Below are positions 44,992 to 55,853 of a DNA stretch of 64,000 nucleotides, one piece after another. Within the stretch, counting starts at the first letter, position 1. Each line of letters starts with the position of its first letter. Origin of the DNA: Lucinisca nassula. Its lineage: Eukaryota; Mollusca; Bivalvia; Lucinida; Lucinidae. The stretch is taken from the NCBI GenBank assembly GCA_963580285.1, contig CAUZLF010000205.1:103784-167783 (forward strand). Direction: 5' to 3'. Below the pieces are notes generated by a model, which was not told the DNA's origin, searched no databases, and saw nothing but the letters and a program-made list of their open reading frames with translations. The translations under genes and the position numbers were made by a program.

Positions 44992-46039
44992 ACGCAGAAT
45001 CCGGTCGGGTATAAAAGCCAAGGCCGCGCCGGGCCAAAAAATGCCGATCCAAAGATTTTATATTTCGTCTCTTGTCACAATGTAGATATATATTGTAGTC
45101 AGTTTGGTATAAAATTATTATGAATAACATATTCGATAACTGCATGAAGGTTCATCTCTCTACATTGTTTTATTTTTTTAAATGGCTATTTTTCCGAAAT
45201 CGAGGGGTATAAATGCCAAGGCTGAGAAAAATGGGAATATTTCTTACGATTTTATCGGTTAAGGAAATTCTTTTTGTCCTGATGATGTTTAAAATTGATT
45301 ATTATTGTCATGTGCTTATAGATAATATAATAAACATATCAAAATCATCTTAAATGATCAAATTTCTTATTTTCTAATTGTTTCTATCTTTAGATTATCT
45401 ATATTTAAGGAAACGACCTAAATGTACCCAATCGGAAAAAACAGTATTTAACTACTAGCTGGAATTAAAGAAATCTGAAAACTGACTGTTATACTTGTTA
45501 ACATGTATGTGTATATTAAAATGATAAAGAGAAAAAAAGTTTTTTTTTTATTTTTCTATAATTCCAGCTATCAGTAAACAAAACTGTCTTCCCTTTCGGT
45601 CCTTTTCTTTAATTATGTCAATCTAAAAATAGAAACAATTAGAAAATAAGAAAATTGATAATTTAAGGTAGTCTTATATATTTGTAATATTTTTCTATGG
45701 ACAAACGATGACAATAATCAAATGCAAATATTTTCAGAACTAAAAAAAAGTACTTTAACCTGTAAATTTGCAAGAAATTAAGAAACATTATCATTTTTCC
45801 CGGCCTTGGCTTTTATACCCCTCTTTTTCGGAAAAACGGTTATTACAAGAAAAATAAACAATGTAGAGAGATAAACCTTCGTGCAGTTATCAAATATGTT
45901 ATTTATAACAATTTGATACCAAGTGGACTACAATATATATCTTAATTATACCAAGAGACGAAATATAAAATCTTCGGATCGGCATTTTTGGCTCGGCGGC
46001 TCGGCCCTGGCTTTTATACCCGACTGCAGAATCCTGCGT
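44992..46039. repeat. Giant foldback, 1.05 kb
   Basis: The left arm 44992 to about 45240 and the right arm about 45790 to 46039 are inverted copies: CGGGTATAAAAGCCAAGGCC against GGCCCTGGCTTTTATACCCG, and ACAATGTAGATATATATTGT against the complement of ACAATATATATCTTAATT. Inner arms also pair: TTCTAATTGTTTCTATCTTT at about 45373 against TAGAAACAATTAGAAAATAAG at about 45629, and CTAGCTGGAATTA against TAATTCCAGCTA. The whole segment is therefore one large imperfect palindrome centred near 45515. Confidence 0.85.
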
Positions 46040-46624
46040 TTCCGAGAGCTCTGTTTGGTCAAAGGTGAAACACTAATGATTTGTCATACAATGCTTGATA
46101 AATGCAGGCCGAGTTGACCCGGCTGAGTTGACTCAGGGGCCGAATTGGTAACAGGCCGAGTTGACCCGTTTCCCGACAACTAGTACTGACCGATCATTGC
46201 AAACGTACCTAGATTTTTCCAATCAATAATCAGCATTTATCACAGAAATTAAAATGCAAGGACTTTATCACTTTGAACGAGGCACACTACTCTCTGATTA
46301 TTGTTAATTTAGTTTCAATTTAGGACTGGTAAAAACGGCTAAAACGGATAAATGTGTAAGAATATTCCCAGTTTGTTGTCAATTCGCCATTTTGTTTAGG
46401 GTACGGACAAACACCGAATCGGACCGGATCGGATTGGATTCAATATTCCGGATCGGACCCTACGGTCATGTTTGGCCATTACTGTTTACTGTTTCCAATA
46501 TTTTCTGCCAGTTAAGGCACACCTCTGTCGCCAGAGTAATCTTCTTAAGTGGGGGGTCTTAACTTCACGGTGGGTTGAGCTGACTGTCTTACATCACCCT
46601 ATGTACAACTATTTTACATATTAT

Positions 46625-49033
46625 TTACAGGTTCCTGGAGTTTGTGCTGGAGCCTACTTTTCTGCTTTGACCCTTCCTTTTTGTAACCAATTGGGGGAGT
46701 CTTTTGAATCTTTCAACATGTAGTGTGTGACAGAGTCGTCTATTGTGTCTTTCTAGTCGATCAAAGTCTATACTGTTTAATTCTGGGTGTTTGTTAAATA
46801 AGGATGTACTGTCTAGTATGAGCTGAAGCATGCATTTGCTGTCCTCAAAGTCAGTTTCTATACCAAGGCTTTGGCATATCTGCTTTATGTCTTCTAGAAT
46901 GGGCTGTCTGGCATGATTTAAGGCTGGACATTGTAGTATAAAGTGTTCTGTGGTCTCATCATCCTCTTTACAAAGGAGACATGTTGGGTTTACCCCATTC
47001 TGATTAAAAGCAGCTCTGTTGACTTGCAGAACATATACTCCTGTAAGAACTCTGACTTTCGTATGTATTCGGGGGATATCTTTCACACCATGAGCCTCCT
47101 GTATGACTGGGTGCTTTTTGCCCGGGACATAACTATCTGTTTTGAGGTACTCGAGGCTGGGATATAGGGCAGCTTTCGACACTAGCGCATCAGCCCAATA
47201 AGAATCTACTTGTTTCTTGACTTGTCTTTTCCAGGAGAACTTCGTAGGTGTGGACTCCATTATCTCCCAGGGGGAGGGCAAGCCATACTTGATGAGAATA
47301 TGTTTCACATCTATGAACCAACTGTGTGAGTTTTCTCCTTTCACAGACAATTGCCGTACAGCTATTTTCTTCTCCACAGAATCGTCTGGGAGGCGACTGA
47401 TGTTCCCGATCAGAGTTAATGCTCTTTTGTGTATGACTCCTTCTAGATAGGGATTGTGCCTGAGAGAATGTAGATAGCTGGGTCTGCTGTGGAGTTGGGC
47501 AATGACAAGATCTGTTTAAGAAACTTCTTGTAGGCACGTTCTAATTTGTCTAGCAAGGTCTTTCTTGGCAATAGCACCTCCAACCCGTAAACTAGTAGGG
47601 GAAGCACATAGGTCTGCAGGATATGGATAGATGAATCAGGGTCTAGACCATTTTCCCCGTGTAGTCCGGCTCCCATCAGACAGTATATGGTACGCCGTGC
47701 CTTTTCAATATTCTGCTTGACTGTAGATTCTTGACTGTCAGCTGATCTGATAATGCCCATGTGTGCTGCCTCCTGAACCACCGGCATGCGCACACCATTC
47801 ATGTGTATGTCAATATCAACAGGGTTCTGTCTTTTCTTGCTCTTATTTGGTAGGGCCACTATCACGCTTTTGACGGGCTGAAGAAGGTAATTCTCCATCA
47901 AACTATAGTCCACGGAGGTGTTAACAAGACGCTGTAATACCGTCAGTTCTGAAGCTACTAGAGCCATGTCATCTGCCGTTGTAGGTGCTACACAAGAAGT
48001 TTCTCCAATATGCGCTCCTATTGCCAAATCGGTCAGCCTGTTAAGCAGGCTGTTCCCATACAGCTTATACAAATCTGTACTCAATATGCCTCCCTGTCGG
48101 ACACCCTGTTGTACTTGAAATGGGTCTGATGTTGCTCCCTTCCACTTTACCACGGACTCGGCTCCTACGTGCATAGAATGTATGAGTGACCATTCGGGAC
48201 CTTCTATGCCTATATGGAACAGCTTACGTAGCAGGCTAGCATGGAAGACGACATCAAAAGCTGCTTTTACATCCAGGAAAGCTATGTAAAGGGGTTCTTT
48301 CAGGTCTTTAGCCTCTCTGATAACTTCTTCCAATATGAGAGACCAATTAATTGGAGAGGAGTTCTGTGTGAAACCTCGTTGTAGATTATTCTGACACCTT
48401 TCCACTGCAGGCCTTACTGTTTCTTTCAATACTGTCTCTAATATCTTTGTCAGTGTATGGAGTATTGTTATTCCTCTATACTTCTTCACGTCATTGGGTG
48501 AACCTTTCTTTTTAAAAACAGGGGTGAGAACTCCAGTCTTCATACTCTCTGTCAGCTGGCCAAATTTGTGTAAATTATTTAAGATATCTGTTGTGGTGCG
48601 GAGCAATTCCTCTCCACCATATATAAAGTGTTCAGCAGTAACTCCGTAAAAATCTGCCGCCTTTCCCTTGTTCAATGATTCTATTGCTTTCTTCACTTGA
48701 TCCATAGACAATGGGTCTGGATGGCTATACTTAGCGTTGTTACATAGGTCGATGATTTCCAGAACTTCCTCGCTAACGATGTCACAGTATCTCTTGTCCA
48801 TTCCAGGCACCTCACTAGAAGCAGCCAGAGATTGAAAATGCTCACGAAATCCCTGCATGATGTCGATTTCTGTGTGGTAGATATTACCGTTGACACGAAG
48901 CTCGTTCACACACTGTCCCAGTCTTCCTCTCTGCCTCCTGATCAGGCGATGAAACAGACCATTGTCCTCGTACTTCGCGTCCAGGATTTCTTGGCGCCTC
49001 GCCTCCCTCTGCCTGGCACTCTCCATCCTGCAC
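46625..49033 (-). pseudogene. Non-LTR retrotransposon RT with C-terminal zinc knuckle
   Basis: Minus-strand reverse transcriptase, 530 residues in the first frame. Motif A is FLDVKAAFDVVFHASLL, motif B QQGVRQGGILSTDLYKLYGN and motif C TADDMALVAS (an ADD core with Thr before it). A 2-bp insertion near 47443 (ATC-TA-GAAGGAGTC) shifts the frame; the other frame continues EGVIHKRALTLIGNISRLPD and 250 residues to the stop at 46625. It contains a CCHC knuckle CLLCKEDDETTEHFILQC (C-x2-C-x8-H-x4-C). There is no endonuclease domain, so the copy is 5'-truncated at 49033 next to a 21-bp hairpin. The clade is not certain. Confidence 0.9.
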
Positions 49034-49061
49034 ATTTTACGTGCAGGATGGAGAGTGCCAG
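49013..49061. repeat. 21-bp perfect hairpin at LINE 5' junction
   Basis: CTGGCACTCTCCATCCTGCAC, 7-nt loop ATTTTAC, then the exact complement. The left arm is the first coding sequence of the truncated LINE (MCRMESARQ on the minus strand). The right arm lies just outside it. Confidence 0.88.
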
Positions 49062-49200
49062 TTGATTCATATTGGGTGGTAAAATTTAGACTTTAGCTGA
49101 AAAAAATTAGAAGAGTCATGGATGCGTCCTTAAAACTATTTACAATCTGCATAACAGAGGTATCCTAAAACGAATATATATATACCTCCGAGTCTCAATC

Positions 49201-50936
49201 TTACACTGTACGGGCTTTGAACTCTTCTGCGGACTTGGCATTCACCACAGAGGAGGGAAGACTGTTCCATTGAGGAATGGTTCTAGGAAAGAATGAGTTC
49301 TTCAGGGCATCGCTATAGGACGGGTACCTATGATATTGTGAGTTGTTTACTTTTGATGCCCTTGTTTGTGTTGACGCTGTTACAGGGGTCAAGTACCTAT
49401 CTTTATTAATAGACACTGTAGCAGGGTGTATCTTATAGAATAAGGTTAAAAATGACTGCTCACGACGGGCCTCAAGGGACGGCCCCTCTAGCTCATTAAG
49501 CATGTCACCGACGCTACTGCCTGCAGGTCCATCGAGTACGTAGCTGTCCTCTGCACCTTCTTCATCCGCTGAATCTGAGTTTTAACATAGGGATGCCAAA
49601 TTGGTGGTGCATATTCAAGTGAAACATTTGTGATCTTGTAGAGCATCATTAGCTGTGCCTTTGCACGCCTAGATTCCAGGGTCTCCCATTCCAGATGGTC
49701 CAGCATGCTGTTAACACTACTGGTGTTGTGAAATCTGTTGGTGGCATAATGGGGAGCTCTCCTCTGCACCATCTCAACCTTCCTGGTCTGTTCCTTGGTG
49801 TGGGAATTCCATACTGTGGAGCAGTACTCCAAGGTTGGTCGCACGATTGTCTTGTAAGCCTGACTCTTCAGTTCCTCGCTCTTAACGTTCAAGTTTCTAC
49901 GAAGGAAGCCTAGGGTGTTATTCCCTTTCTTCACGGTCCTGTCGATGTGCTAGTTCCAGGAGAGGTTTTCTGACAGATGGACTCCAAGGTATTTTGAGTG
50001 TGTTTCGCTGCTCAGCTTGTGGCCCTTCAAGGAGTAGTCATACACCAGTGGATCCCTCTTCCTGTGAACGCGTAGAACTGAGCACGTTTCCGGCTGAAAG
50101 GACATACCCCACCGCTGTTCCCACTCAACAAGGTGATCAAGGTCAGCTGGTAGTGCTTCACAATCGTCTGAGTTGTTGATTTCCCGGTATACGACACAGT
50201 TGTCAGCAAAAGGCCTAGTTTTGGAGGAGACTTGTAGCGGCAGTACGTTGATGAATAGTAGGAAAAGCAACGGTCCGAGAACATTTCCTTGAGGGACTCC
50301 GCTTACAACGGGTACTGGGTCGGATGTTGCTCCATCTACAACCACCTGTTGACCACTGTCTGACAAAAAGGCCTCAATCCAGCAAAGATTGTTGCCCCTA
50401 ATCCCGTAGTGGTCAAGCTTCTTGATTAGTCGCTGGTGAGGCACCCTGTCAAAAGCCTTACTGAAGTCTAAGATCGCGAGGTCATGTTGCTTTCTTTTGT
50501 CCATGGAGTTTACTAGCTCGTCTGTAAGCGTGAGTAGCTGGGTCTCACAGCTCCTTCGCCGCCTGAAGCCATGTTGACAGTCTTTCAAGATATTGTGCCT
50601 ATCAAGGTGTTTCATCATGTTACTCACCATGATGTGCTCCAACATCTTGCAGGCTATGCATGTGAAAGAATCCGGTCGATAGTTGGATACCTTGAATCTC
50701 TCCCCCTTCTTGAAGATTGCCGAGACATTCTCAGTCCTCCACACATATGGCATCGATTCGCTTGACGATTCGCTGGACAGACTTTTCTCGAAGATGATGG
50801 CAAGATATGGGGCACACTGCTCAGCCATCTCCTTGAGGAGGCGTGCAGGAATCATGTCTGGTTCCGTTGCTTTATGAGGATTTAGCTTCCGAAGTAGTGC
50901 TGAGACGCCTTCAGAGGTGATGTCGATATCTGGCAT
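49201..50936 (-). pseudogene. Jockey/CR1-like RT, defective and chimeric
   Basis: Minus-strand reverse transcriptase without an endonuclease domain. From the N-terminal side: LRKLNPHKATEPDMIPARLL, VSAIFKKGERFKVSNYRPDS, HGFRRRRSCETQLLTL, motif A AILDFSKAFDRVPHQRL, motif B SGVPQGNVLGPLLFLLFINV and motif C PFADNC. The second catalytic Asp of FADD is Asn (GAC to AAC). A TAG interrupts LSWN/HIDRTVKKGN, and a frameshift near 49500 precedes DMLNELEGPSLEARRE. The thumb/tail contains two diverged versions of the same segment in succession (LEYCSTVWNSHTKEQTRKVE and LEYAPPIWHPYVKTQIQRMK). Confidence 0.9.
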
Positions 50937-51146
50937 TGTGGGGTAAGGGTCTCATTATATTTTTATAGAACTTTTTCATGTTCGGGTCTGCTCATAAATA
51001 CAAATGAAAGATGCTCTACACTGTTTGCCAAACCTAACGCATGATTTCAGTCTACATGTATGCATAGTCACATCGCGAAAACACGCCTACATAATTTTGT
51101 TCCCTTCGTAGGGGTAAACCATATTTTTCTTTGTAGCGGTAAACCT

Positions 51147-51228
51147 TATTTTTCTTATTTCTGCTCTAAGATATAGATTGTGGGTACTCGTTAGAACCGC
51201 CTCATCGGTTGAGCAGAAATAAGAAAAA
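51147..51228. repeat. Foldback of the TAGATTGTGGGTACTC family, short right arm
   Basis: CTTATTTCTGCTCTAAGATA then TAGATTGTGGGTACTCGTTA, GAACCGCCTC, a short turn and GAGCAGAAATAAGAAAAATA. The inner right arm is deleted. Its downstream flank continues to 51266 and is resumed at 51791 after a PLE insertion. Confidence 0.75.
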
Positions 51229-51266
51229 TATCACAATTTTTCATCTTAAAATTTTCATTTTTTCGG

Positions 51267-51790
51267 CGATAAAAGTAGAAGTAAAACAAAGATCAGGAAT
51301 TGATACAATTAACTTACTCCATCCATAAAAGACACCAAAGGGAAAGAAATACAAACATCAAGCGACCAGACCATAATGGAAACCTAAACAAAGGAAGGCC
51401 ATATGAACAGTTACTTTCCCACAAAATGGCCATATGGCCATCCAAAATTAAAAGACACAAGTGATACACACAGTAAGTAACAAACAACAACATAAATAAA
51501 TCGCCACAGAAGAGCCGCCTAGGAACGGTCAGTGGAAGATTTCCACTGGGGGGCTTAAATCGATTTTACGTGGCCACAATCCTCGCCCTTACTTCCGTCG
51601 CGATTTAGACAAATAATTTGTTCAGTCCGCATGAAGGCCTCCTAACTCATCAGTGCAACATCTCCGTGAACACAGAAATCAAAGAACCACAGAGGTGAGA
51701 CAACGGTGAGGACTCGACAGCAAGAAACCACTGAAATGCTGGAGCAAAAGAAAACCAACAGTTAGACTCCGATGAGCCCGACCAGAGACA
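51267..51790 (-). mobile_element. Inverted, truncated PLE 3' end
   Basis: Reverse copy of the 3' untranslated region of the PLE at 52242-56422, from AGTAGAAGTAAAACAAAGAT (its 3' end) to GAGCCCGACCAGAGACAG. It stops just short of the SECIS-like stem. It interrupts a foldback-family flank: the same flank is uninterrupted at 3030-3120, which serves as an empty-site reference. Confidence 0.85.
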
Positions 51791-52049
51791 GATTTACAAT
51801 GTATTTGTATAGGCGTGTTTTCGTAATAGGAACAAATTACATGGATATTTTGTGTCGATTGTTTGTCAACTAACTAAAGTTACCAAGCAGAAAAGCTCTT
51901 CAGTCCACGTGACTATCACTGACGTATCGGAATAACTTTTTATATAGAAAATAGCCGCAGTGACCGAGGGCAGAGTGTTGCGTAAGAGGGACATTTTTAA
52001 TCATAGTTGGGCTTGGCAAACAGTGTGGACCAGACGCCTCAAAAACTAT

Positions 52050-52241
52050 GTAAAGTAGAAGTAAAACAAAGATCAGGAATCGATACAATTAACTTACTCC
52101 ACCCATCAAAGACACCAAAGGGAAAGAAACACAAACATTAAGCGACCAGACCATAATGGAAACCTAAACAAAGGAAGGCCATAAGGACAGTTACTTTTCC
52201 ACAAAATGGCCATATGGCCATCCAAAAAAAAAAGACACAAG
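52050..52241 (-). mobile_element. Short inverted PLE 3' fragment
   Basis: AAAGTAGAAGTAAAACAAAG to AAAAGACACAAG, reverse orientation, directly abutting the plus-strand 3'-end fragment at 52242-52289. Tail-to-tail inverted pieces at the 5' side of a copy are frequent in Penelope-like elements. Confidence 0.85.
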
Positions 52242-52524
52242 TAAGTTAATTGTATCAATTCCTGATCTTTGTTTTACTTCTACTTTGCATATCAAGGCTG
52301 TTTTGTTTGTGCCGTGTGGCGGCTGTAAAAGGTCTCCCCGTACATGCATTTAATGCTCTTATTTTTCCAATCCTCAGGGATTGCTTATGCAATTGCTTTT
52401 CACTGTTCCATCAATTGACATCCTTTAGATAGCTGTTGAAGGTCATTATTAAACCGATGTTCGTTCCTCGTTGTATAACAACTGCTTGTTTGACATCCCT
52501 GTACTTTAAGTAGACTAGGATGTT

Positions 52525-53572
52525 TTGTGGGCTTTTGTTGTACCTTCCTTCTATTCGAAGGAATCTTCTTCAGTAATTTTATGTGCTGTTTTATATTTAT
52601 TTAATAACCGGTATGAACATCGCTTTGGTTTTGACGGTATCACAACCTTATTAACCAAAATGAGTATTACAAATACATTTAAAATATCAATATCACCCCT
52701 TAGGTTACACTCTGCTTCTTCTGTACGGATTCCCCATTCTATTAAGAACTTTAATACTATGTTGCCTTCGGTATTGGTTAGACCCTTAAATTTGTCTTCT
52801 GTAACTTCAGTTAATCTCAAAGGAGCAGGCAATACCAATGTTTTTGTGAGTAGTCTTCGTATAAGACTATCTCCACTCAAATCGCACATCCTTCGAAAAT
52901 ATACTAATCCGTGGAAAAGAAGTGGAATGTATCCTAGTATTTCTAAGTGCAATGCCAAGAGGTGCAGATGTTGTTCGCATTTAAGCACTGCGTCTACCGT
53001 TACTTCATCTGTAAACGGTAGACGCTTCTCTGTAGTTAACATGTCTGATTTGACATGACAGTCTACAGATTTAATTTATCTAATTACTTGACGTGCTGCA
53101 AACTGTAATATGCAGTACGTCGGTCAAACTAACCGCATGCTTAAAACTAGCATTATCGTAGAATGAGTAAGCCTAAGAAAACTGACACTTTCTTGTACCG
53201 TCACTTTCGACGTACAGGTCATTCTGTAAATAACATTGTTATACAACCAGTGGAAAAACTTTATTACGATGCAAATTCTACATCTAGATTCAAAATAATC
53301 AAAAGACATGAAGCTGAACTGAAATGGATTAAATTTTTACAGACCCCTTTTCCACTGGGATTTAATGACAATATTTATCACGAGGGTAATATTTCCAGAA
53401 TGCCGGACTTTGATATTTTCTCACTTCTGGAATGTCGAAAACGCAGAACTAGATCTCACGGCACCAGGAAAAATGGTAACTTTAAACGTAAATCACGTGC
53501 GTTTAAACGAAACAATACTAGACTTAAGTGACTGTCAATTATATCATGGACGCCACTCTATGCTTTCTTTTT
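52525..53572 (+). pseudogene. PLE N-terminal and GIY-YIG region with in-frame TGAs
   Basis: Frame from 52525: a Ser-rich region, LRIRLSPLKSHILRKYTNPW and the Cys cluster KCNAKRCRCCSHL. Then MSDLT, TGA (53056-53058), QSTDLIYLIT, TGA (53089-53091), RAANCNMQYVGQTNRMLKT. LIY and QYVGQT are the GIY and YIG motifs. A small deletion near 53130 shifts the frame; the next frame reads MSKPKKTDTFLYRHFRRTGH and KRHEAELKWIKFLQTPFPLG, then YHEGNISRMPDFDIFSLLE, a conserved end of this nuclease module. Two more shifts (about 53500 and 53572) lead to GRHSMLSF and then GSLPVSVLRLLDTEANKFYD. In relatives the two TGA sites are, to my recollection, cysteines. A decayed pseudogene is the alternative to selenocysteine recoding. 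Confidence 0.8.
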
Positions 53573-55853
53573 AGGTTCATTACCCGTTTCTGTTTTACGT
53601 CTTCTGGACACCGAGGCGAATAAATTCTACGATAGTTCTCATCAGTTATATGATGCGGCTCTCTTAACTAGAGGCTATACTCAGCATACTCTCCGTCCTT
53701 ACATTGACTCTGAAATTAATCATAAACGCCATTTCTTCAAAATATCCTTCATTAATAAGGGTATGGATTTTATAGATTTGCCCAGTATCTTCCGTGAGAG
53801 ATCGGTGCTTTCTTCCATTCCTGCTTATTTTCAAAATACTGAAACACCTATAATTTGCTATAAATATAACAAACCTGTTAGATCTATCATTTTTAATTTC
53901 AATAAATCTTGATATTGATACTAATACTCCTGATTCATGTGATTGTAAAAACTCAAAGTATTGCTATCCTGCTGCTGGTCATGTAATTACTGGCAACTTG
54001 AAAATTATTCCTGATTCTAGGATAAGGAATATAATTTCTAAAGGACCGAAATATCGGTTTCCTTCTAATATTGATTTCAGAAAATGTAGAGATGAAATCG
54101 CTGCTTCCTTGAATGAATTCGGTAATCGATGGTGTAAGCGAGAGTATGTTGAGCATAAAGCCCTTAAGGACTGGAAACTTAGCATTTTAAAACTAGTGAA
54201 TAAACGCATTTCTTTCTATTCTCAAAATACTAACTTATTACCTCCTAAGCCCAAGACGTCTTTACGTCATCTTAAACTAGGTATTCAAGAATTTCATAAG
54301 AAGTTTGTTTTGGCCCCTGCAGACAAGGCCGCTAACAACGTCGTCGTTGTGTGACGGCTCCACTATGTTAACACGCTTAAGCAGGAGCTTGGTAGTACTA
54401 AGGCCTATGAACTTCAGCCTTTAACTGAAGAGAGAGCTATAGTAGATAAACATGTTTGTCTTTCAGCCACCAAGTTTCCTGTGTGTGTTAACGAAGGCCA
54501 AGACAAGCTTCCTACGCTGTACTGGTTACCAAAACTTCATAAAAAACCTTACAAAGCACGGTTTATTGCAAATTCTAGCTCTTGCACTACCACTGAACTT
54601 TCTAAATTATTAACTTCCTGTCTTACTGCTATTAAAACGCATGTAATTAAATATTGTGATAAAGTCTTTGAAAGATCAGGAAGAAATCTGTTTTGGTCTA
54701 TAAAAAATTCGAATGAGGTTTTAAATAAATTGAAATCTAGACATTTTCGTGCTTCTAGTCTGTCTACCTACGATTTTTCCACTCTTTACACTACACTTCC
54801 TCATAATCTTATAAAAGAAAAGCTTAATGATTTAATTGAATGGGCTTTTCACAAAGAAGATTCTCTCTATCTTGCATGTAATGTCAGAAATGCATTTTTC
54901 ACTTCTAAAGAGCAAAAGAATTATACACTTTGGTCATGTCAGAAAGTGTGTGATGCCCTCACCTTTCTACTTGACAATATTTATATTAGATTCGGTACTA
55001 AGTTATTTAGACAAATTGTGGGTATTCCGATGGGTAGTAATTGCGCACCTCTTGTGGCTGATCTGTTCTTGTATTGTTATGAAAGAGACTTCATTTTGTC
55101 CCTTTCCATTGATAACCAATCTGAAATTATTGAAGCTTTTAGCTCTACTTCTAGATATTTAGATGATTTATTAAATATTGATAATACCTATTTTGATGGT
55201 TTGATCAGTCAGATTTACCCCCTAGAACTTCAGTTAAATAAAGCAAATTCTTCTGATACCGAGGCCCCGTTTTTGGATTTACATCTATCTATTGTAGATG
55301 GATTTGTTTCGTGCAAAATTTATGATAAACGCGATGACTTTGATTTTGAGATTGTAAATTTTCCTTTTTTGGATGGTGATGTTCCTCGGGCGCCATCCTA
55401 TGGCGTTTATATTTCGCAATTAATTCGATTTGCTAGAGTGTGTAGTCATGTAACTGACTTCAACACTCGTAATAAATTATTAACGGCTAAACTCCTTAAT
55501 CAGGGTTATCGGTACCATAAACTACGCAAAGCCTTTTCAAAATTTTATAGACGCCATTCTGATTTAATTTCAAAATTCAATATTGGACTTAAATCTCTTC
55601 TGCAACAAGGTCTATCGGAACCCGAATTTTATGGTGACTTAGTATATAATTCAGAAAAATATATAACCGCAATGACTTCAGCACCCAATTTCGTAAAATC
55701 ATTCTTCGATATAAAAAGATTGGGTACAACATGGATATTATACGACAGACTGCATGCATGGTAGTTAACCCAATCACGGTTGGCAACTTTGCTTCCCTCT
55801 TTCATTGCACGCCGGTGGGTCAGACCTCAGATTCTATGACGGCTCCAACGTAA
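53573..55853 (+). pseudogene. PLE reverse transcriptase, one in-frame TGA, late frameshift
   Basis: The upstream part GSLPVSVLRLLDTEANKFYD to KPVRSIIFNFNK is followed by a frameshift near 53907. From LDIDTNTPDSCDCKN one frame runs to 55764, broken only by TGA at 54352-54354 (NNVVVV-TGA-RLHYVNTLKQEL). RT landmarks are LYWLPKLHKKPYKARFIANS, motif A TYDFSTLYTTLPHNLI, motif B GIPMGSNCAPLVADLFLYCY, motif C RYLDDLLNID and PFLDLHL. The TAG at 55762 is reached only because of a 1-nt loss near 55648. The family frame continues KKIGYNMDIIRQTACMVVNP, ITVGNFASLFHCTPVGQ and SDSMTAPT, ending at TAA 55851-55853. The YLDD catalytic pair is intact. Confidence 0.88.

Larger units (their letters stand above)
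42641..46184. mobile_element. Outer TIR element, 3.5 kb
   Basis: Left end ACTAGTCGAC...CGGGTCAACTCGGCC, then CTGAGTCAAGTCGGCC. Right end GGCCGAGTTGACCC, GGCTGAGTTGACTCAGGGGC, then GGCCGAGTTGACCCG and GACAACTAGT. The ends are inverted repeats about 85 bp long, built from short repeats of GGTCAACTCGGCC. Inside are a similarly built smaller element (42859-43686) and a giant foldback (44992-46039). No transposase is visible. Confidence 0.65.

Noticed and set aside
46625..50936. Two adjacent RTs as one element
   Set aside because: They are different LINE families (CCHC-tailed versus Jockey/CR1-like), each 5'-truncated, separated by about 140 bp of unrelated sequence.
53529..53531. A further TGA in the PLE (after NNTRLK)
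   Set aside because: The conserved peptide GRHSMLSF just downstream is in another frame, so this TGA is out of the protein frame after a frameshift and is not counted as a selenocysteine candidate. The same holds for TGAs at 53910 and 53916.
55762..55764. TAG taken as the natural end of the PLE reverse transcriptase
   Set aside because: The family C-terminus (QTACMVVNPITV...SMTAPT) continues in another frame to TAA at 55851. The TAG is reached only through a 1-nt loss near 55648.
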